Source: Clostridia bacterium (GTDB lineage Bacteria; Bacillota; Clostridia; Oscillospirales; Acutalibacteraceae). From it: a DNA stretch of 35,201 nucleotides. The stretch is taken from contig JAFRHS010000032.1 of assembly GCA_017433225.1 (NCBI GenBank), positions 1 through 35,201 on the forward strand, given 5' to 3'. The notes under the pieces are model-generated. The model made no database searches. It saw only the letters and a program-made list of their open reading frames with translations, and was not told the origin of the DNA. The position numbers and the translations under genes are program-made. Below are positions 31,678-35,201 of this stretch, one piece after another; within the stretch, counting starts at the first letter, position 1; each line of letters begins with the position of its first letter.

Positions 31678-33867
31678 TCAGATCTTCATTGCGACATCCC
31701 AGGCGCCCCAGATGGCAGCCTTGATGTTCGCGACCTTGTTCGCGTCGCCGATGGTGTAGACCGTCTTGCCGCCGACGGTGGTCTCGGTGTTGACCGGGAC
31801 CAGCGGGCCGAGCAGTTCGGTGACGATCTCGTCGACTTTCTTGACGACCGGTTTGCAGACATCCGGGACCGGAACATTGACGGAGCCGATGCCGAGGTTG
31901 TAACCGGGTTCGACAATGGGAGTCGGCTTGTAACCGACGGACATGATGATGCTGTCTGCCGGCAGTTTGACGCGCTCTTTGTTCTTCTTCTCAACGATGA
32001 CATAGTCGTCGCCGATCTCTTTGACGCCGGACTCGAGGAAGACCGGGACGTCATAGCACTTGAAGTAGTCGCGCAGGAACGAAGAGTTCGCAAGGCAGAG
32101 GTTCTTGACGGCCATGAGGTCGTTCATCATTTCGACGATCTGCGGGTTCTTGCCCTTCTTGTGAAGGTCGAGTGCGATCTCGCAGCCGGTCAGGCCGCCG
32201 CCGATGATGACGACGTTCTCGCCGACTTCTTTTTCACCCAGCAGGTATTCGACTGCGGTCATGGCGCGCTCGGCTCCCGGGATGGGAAGACGTTTCGCGA
32301 CAGAACCGGTAGCGACGACGATGGCGTCAGCGTTCAGCTTGGTGAGGTCGGTGATCTCCGTACCGAACTGGATCGGGATGCCCAGGTCGGCCATCTGCTT
32401 CTTGAACCAGGCGATGAGCTGTTTGTCGTGCTCCTTGAATTCCGGAGCAGCCGCCGCGATGAAGACACCGCCGAGCTCGTTCGTCTTTTCATAGATGGTC
32501 GGGTTGTGGCCGCGCAGTTTCAGGACGCGGGCAGCTTCCATACCGCCGATACCGCCGCCGATGACGGCAACGTTCTTCGGATGCTTGGTCGGGACGATCT
32601 TGTACTTGTTGTGCTGCATGGACCGCGGGTTGACGGCGCAGTTGCACATGTTCATGGAGTGGGACAGGTCCTGATCGTTGTCGGAGCCCTCGTGCTTCGT
32701 GAGGTCGAAGCAGCCGGAGTGGCAGCAGATACACGGACGGATGTCGTCTTCCTGATCGTTGATCATCTTCGTGACCCATTCGGGGTCTGCGAGGAACTGA
32801 CGGCCGACGGCCATGGCAGCGATCTTGCCTTCGGCAATGGCTTTGGCGCCGACGGCGGGCTGCATCTTGCCGGCGCAGACGCACGGCTTGTCAGTGAACT
32901 GCTGGATGTGCGAGACATCTTCGAGGCAGCAGTTGTTCGGCATGTACTGCGGCGGATGTGCCCAATACCAGGCATCGTATGTACCGTTGTCGCAGTTGAA
33001 CATGTCATAGCCTGCGTCGGACAGGTACTTGATGGCGCGCTCGGACTCTTCCATAGTACGGCCGACTTCGATGTAGTCTTCACCGGGCATGGCGCCGGCA
33101 CGGTAGCCTTTCGTCTTGGAGACGACGGAATAACGCAGGGAAACCGGGAAGTCGTCGCCGCATTTGCTCTTGATCTCTTTGACGATCTCGACCGCGAAAC
33201 GATAACGGTTCTCGAAGGAGCCGCCGTATTCGTCGGTCCGGAAGTTACAGTACGGAAGGGTGAACTGGTCGAGCAGGTAGCCTTCATGGACGGCATGGAC
33301 TTCGACGCCGTCGACGCCGGCTTCCTTGATGAGGCGTGCGGTCTCACCGAAGGCATAGATGATGTCGTCGATCTGTTTCTTCGTGAGAGCGCGGGCCTCC
33401 ATCTTGTCGGTCCAGCGGTTCGGAGAATCGGAAGGCGCAGCCGTCAGGTACTGCGGGTCCATGATGGGGCTTGCGATCTTGTTGATGATGTCGTTCTTGC
33501 CGAGCATGGTCATCATTTCGGTGAGGGCCATGGCGCGGCCGAAACCGGCGGTCATCTGGATGAACATCTTGGCACCGGTCTTGTGGAACTCTTCCATGTA
33601 CTCTTTGAGCTGGTCGAATTTCCACTTGTGCTGGTACAGCCATGCGCCGCCGAGGATGTCTTTGACGGGGGCAATGCCGGGCAGGACCAGACCGCAGTTG
33701 TTCTCGGCGATCGTCTTCAGGAGCCAGGCCGCTTCCTTGTCGAAATGGTTGGGCTCGGTCCAGCCGAAGATGCACGTTCCGCCCATGGGGGCAAGGACGA
33801 TACGGTTCTTGATCTCGACATTGCCGATCTTCCACGGGGTAAATAGAGCGTTATACTCCTCTTTCAT
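31678..33867 (-). CDS. 2-enoate reductase / BaiCD-BaiH-type FMN-FAD-[4Fe-4S] oxidoreductase
   Basis: 729 residues, somewhat longer than the 640-680 usual for the family. Domain order: old-yellow-enzyme FMN barrel (about 1-370) starting LFTPWKIGNVEIKNRIVLAPM, with VHAVHEGYLLDQF (about 190-202) and YGGSFENRYRF; iron-sulphur loop with Cys379, Cys382, Cys386 and Cys410; FAD Rossmann domain with VAVIGGGIGGMEAA near 434; NAD(P)H domain with VVIIGGGLTGCE near 548. Relatives reduce alpha,beta-unsaturated acids, dienoyl-CoA or bile-acid intermediates. The spacing from Cys386 to Cys410 is 23 residues, about twice the 11 of E. coli FadH, so the cluster loop carries an insertion. A ribosome site (AAAGGAAG) precedes the ATG. 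It ends an operon with a CooT-like protein and a dehydratase activase; the substrate is unknown. Confidence 0.9.
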   Translation of the reverse strand: MKEEYNALFTPWKIGNVEIKNRIVLAPMGGTCIFGWTEPNHFDKEAAWLLKTIAENNCGLVLPGIAPVKDILGGAWLYQHKWKFDQLKEYMEEFHKTGAKMFIQMTAGFGRAMALTEMMTMLGKNDIINKIASPIMDPQYLTAAPSDSPNRWTDKMEARALTKKQIDDIIYAFGETARLIKEAGVDGVEVHAVHEGYLLDQFTLPYCNFRTDEYGGSFENRYRFAVEIVKEIKSKCGDDFPVSLRYSVVSKTKGYRAGAMPGEDYIEVGRTMEESERAIKYLSDAGYDMFNCDNGTYDAWYWAHPPQYMPNNCCLEDVSHIQQFTDKPCVCAGKMQPAVGAKAIAEGKIAAMAVGRQFLADPEWVTKMINDQEDDIRPCICCHSGCFDLTKHEGSDNDQDLSHSMNMCNCAVNPRSMQHNKYKIVPTKHPKNVAVIGGGIGGMEAARVLKLRGHNPTIYEKTNELGGVFIAAAAPEFKEHDKQLIAWFKKQMADLGIPIQFGTEITDLTKLNADAIVVATGSVAKRLPIPGAERAMTAVEYLLGEKEVGENVVIIGGGLTGCEIALDLHKKGKNPQIVEMMNDLMAVKNLCLANSSFLRDYFKCYDVPVFLESGVKEIGDDYVIVEKKNKERVKLPADSIIMSVGYKPTPIVEPGYNLGIGSVNVPVPDVCKPVVKKVDEIVTELLGPLVPVNTETTVGGKTVYTIGDANKVANIKAAIWGAWDVAMKI

Positions 33868-33885
33868 TAGCTTACACTTCCTTTA

Positions 33886-34086
33886 TCATTCTGCGGTCTC
33901 GCAGATTTCTATCACGTTTTCGATGAGGTCGACTTTCTGAATGGTGGCAAGGGCTTCGTAGCGAATACCAAGGATGTCCGTAAAGGTCAGTTTCCCGTCC
34001 GTCGGAGAGACATCCACGGACTGGATGTTCTTGCAGAACAGGACCGGCTCTTTCGCGGTCATCTTATAGACAGTAGATAAACACAT
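33886..34086 (-). CDS. CooT-family small nickel-binding protein
   Basis: 66 residues. It begins MCLSTVYK; Cys2 is the conserved residue of CooT-like proteins, where it sits at the dimer interface and binds Ni(II). The rest alternates short beta strands (SVDVSPTDGKLTFTDILGIRYEA, IQKVDLIENVIEI), matching the small beta-barrel of that family. True CooT serves CO dehydrogenase maturation, but no CODH genes are in view, so here it may buffer nickel or another metal for the neighbouring enzymes, or regulate. GGAGGG inside the end of the upstream gene precedes the ATG; only 2 bases separate the two genes, and 18 bases separate it from the reductase gene. The family call is fairly good, function in this operon unknown. 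Confidence 0.75.
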   Translation of the reverse strand: MCLSTVYKMTAKEPVLFCKNIQSVDVSPTDGKLTFTDILGIRYEALATIQKVDLIENVIEICETAE

Positions 34087-34088
34087 AC

Positions 34089-34316
34089 TCAGCCCTCCAG
34101 TGCCTTCAGTGCCTGTTCCAGTTTGCCGGTACCGGTCTCGTAATCGATGACCGCGGCATGGACCAGCTCTTTGGCCGTTCCATCGAGCTTGTTGGCAATG
34201 TCGTAGAGCTCATCGGCATGGTGTTTGTTGTGGTCGATCATGTACTTCAAAAGAGCGACCGCTTCAAGGTCCTCATGGTGATGGGTGTGGGCATCGGGGC
34301 AACTGTTGCAGCTCAT
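34089..34316 (-). CDS. Small His/Cys-rich putative metal-binding protein
   Basis: 75 residues with no family I can name. The N-terminus is a compact metal-binding motif, MSCNSCPDAHTHHHEDLE, with CxxC and five His/Asp ligands. The rest is predicted helical (ALLKYMIDHNKHHADELYDIANKL with three more His, then ELVHAAVIDYETGTGKLEQALKALEG). No signal peptide or membrane segment, so cytoplasmic. AAAGGAG lies 9 bases before the ATG. Two bases separate it from the CooT-like gene, so the pair is co-translated. Together they look like a metal-handling module attached to the activase and reductase. Metal identity cannot be read from sequence; nickel, cobalt or zinc are possible. Confidence 0.7.
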   Translation of the reverse strand: MSCNSCPDAHTHHHEDLEAVALLKYMIDHNKHHADELYDIANKLDGTAKELVHAAVIDYETGTGKLEQALKALEG

Positions 34317-34384
34317 ATGTCCATTCTCCTTTCCAATAATTTGATAGTTGCGATTCTACCGCACAAACACCGTTCCGTTACAGT

Positions 34385-34552
34385 TTAGAACTGGATATCG
34401 GTCTCTTTGCGGTCGAAAAGGATGTTCACTTTCTTGTAAAGCCAGCCCATCAGTTTCATGTCGAGATTCCAGAAATAGACCACGAAGAGAACGCAGACGG
34501 CAATGACCAGGATCTTGACGACTTTCAGGCATAAGCCAAACAGTTTTTTCAT
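34385..34552 (-). CDS. 55-residue single-span membrane protein
   Basis: A small gene encoding MKKLFGLCLKVVKIL at the start, a hydrophobic helix at about residues 8-28 (two Cys) and a charged tail ending ETDIQF. ATG at 34550-34552 is preceded by AAGGAGG about 7 bases upstream, and the stop TAA is at 34385-34387. It starts 12 bases after the activase stop, so it is in the same operon. No family recognised. The good ribosome site, coupling and coherent amphipathic/hydrophobic design support a real gene. The Lys-rich inner start suggests an N-in orientation. It could anchor the activase or its dehydratase partner to the membrane; that is speculation. Confidence 0.7.
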   Translation of the reverse strand: MKKLFGLCLKVVKILVIAVCVLFVVYFWNLDMKLMGWLYKKVNILFDRKETDIQF

Positions 34553-34564
34553 TGGTACTCCTCC

Positions 34565-35201
34565 TTAGGCAGCCTGACCTTTCTGGCGGGCATATTCCGC
34601 GGCACCAAGAGCGCCCATCAGCTGCGGGTCGACGGCGAGGTCGACGACTTTGATCTTCAGGACCTTTTCGATGGCGTCCTTCAGACCGTCATTCTTCGCG
34701 CAGCCGCCGGTCAGCGTGATGCTGTCGGTGGCGCCGGCTTTCTTCGCCATGACGAAGCAGCGTTTCGCAACAGACATCTCGATGCCGGCTGCGATCTCAT
34801 CCATCGCCTTGCCTTCACCGACCAGGGTGATGACTTCGGACTCGGCGAAAACGGTGCACTGTGCGGTGATCGGGATGATGTTCTTCGCCTGAAGGCTCAG
34901 TTTCGAGAAGTCGGACAGGGACATCTCGAAGCTTCTGGCCATCGCTTCGAAGAAACGGCCGGTACCGGCGGCGCACTTGTCGTTCATCGCGAAGTTCTTG
35001 ACCGTACCGTCAGTGTCGATGGCGATGCCCTTGACGTCCTGACCGCCGATGTCGATGATTGCCTTGACGTTCGGGTTCGTCACATGGACGCCCATCGCGT
35101 GGCAGGAGATCTCGGAGATGTTCTCGTCTGCGAACGGGACCTTGTTCCGGCCGTAACCGGTACCGATGAGGTACTCGAGCTCTTTCTCGGACTTGAGGCC
35201 G
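34565..35201 (-). CDS. 2-hydroxyacyl-CoA dehydratase activase-type ATPase (C-terminal part, truncated by window edge)
   Basis: The last 212 codons of an ASKHA-fold ATPase that enters from the right edge. Motifs are GTGYGRNKVPF, IIDIGGQDVKGI (phosphate loop 2), NDKCAAGTGRFFEAMA, AQCTVFAESEVI and ITLTGGCAKN (adenosine motif). The two cysteines in NDKC and AQC match those that hold the single [4Fe-4S] cluster at the dimer interface in HgdC of Acidaminococcus. The enzyme uses ATP to inject a low-potential electron into a 2-hydroxyacyl-CoA dehydratase, benzoyl-CoA reductase or double-cubane protein. The partner is not in the window and probably lies upstream, beyond the edge. The protein end ARQKGQAA is typical. 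It is the first visible gene of the right-hand operon. Confidence 0.92.
   Translation of the reverse strand, partial: GLKSEKELEYLIGTGYGRNKVPFADENISEISCHAMGVHVTNPNVKAIIDIGGQDVKGIAIDTDGTVKNFAMNDKCAAGTGRFFEAMARSFEMSLSDFSKLSLQAKNIIPITAQCTVFAESEVITLVGEGKAMDEIAAGIEMSVAKRCFVMAKKAGATDSITLTGGCAKNDGLKDAIEKVLKIKVVDLAVDPQLMGALGAAEYARQKGQAA

Noticed and set aside
31648..33846. 732-codon plus-strand open frame opposite the enoate reductase
   Set aside because: Antisense shadow of a well-supported flavoenzyme gene; no motifs and no start signals.

Overview
The window is a GC-rich, densely coded chromosomal segment from a Gram-positive anaerobe of the Firmicutes, most likely class Clostridia. An Oscillospirales/Ruminococcaceae-like bacterium is my best guess, inferred and not proven. 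Supporting genes are RNase Y with YmdB, RqcH (NFACT), TrmK, an Asp23/Gls24 protein with FakA, a UPF0210 protein with its ACT partner, a lipoprotein and surface-protein set, and a 2-hydroxyacyl-CoA dehydratase activase beside an oxygen-sensitive-type enoate reductase. I recognise no phage, insertion sequence, CRISPR array, tRNA or rRNA. No gene-free gap exceeds about 230 bases.

Layout, left to right. (1) A ClC chloride channel runs off the left edge (-). (2) A minus-strand gene set encodes a VTC-domain polyphosphate-polymerase-like enzyme, a DUF4956 membrane protein and a Cthe_2159-like beta-helix lipoprotein; an OmpR/HisKA two-component system lies just upstream. (3) A methyl-branch operon, metF - reactivation-domain protein - truncated metH, overlaps tightly; here methionine synthase is split into two polypeptides. 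(4) ispE is followed by a Thr/Lys-rich membrane-anchored surface protein. (5) Divergently on the plus strand is a five-gene operon: ACT protein, UPF0210, trmK, Nif3-like protein, rqcH. It converges on (6) a secreted SGNH hydrolase with degenerate SLH-like repeats. (7) Then come asp23-like - fakA - recG, and rny - ymdB - oligopeptide-binding lipoprotein, all minus. (8) A TetR regulator is followed by a response regulator - histidine kinase - HtrA operon, which resembles a secretion-stress module. (9) The right end is a compact minus-strand operon: dehydratase activase (runs off the edge), a 55-residue membrane protein, a His/Cys-rich small protein, a CooT-like nickel-binding protein and a 729-residue 2-enoate reductase/BaiCD-type flavoenzyme.

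The two least characterised assemblies are the two-component-linked VTC/DUF4956/beta-helix set and the activase/CooT/enoate-reductase operon. Regulatory architecture is also visible: several intrinsic terminators are followed at once by, or overlap, the next gene's promoter; a terminator-like hairpin sits in the leader of the SGNH hydrolase; and an 11-bp inverted repeat sits between the divergent ispE and ACT-gene promoters. Functions are assigned from motif recognition alone; no searches were run.
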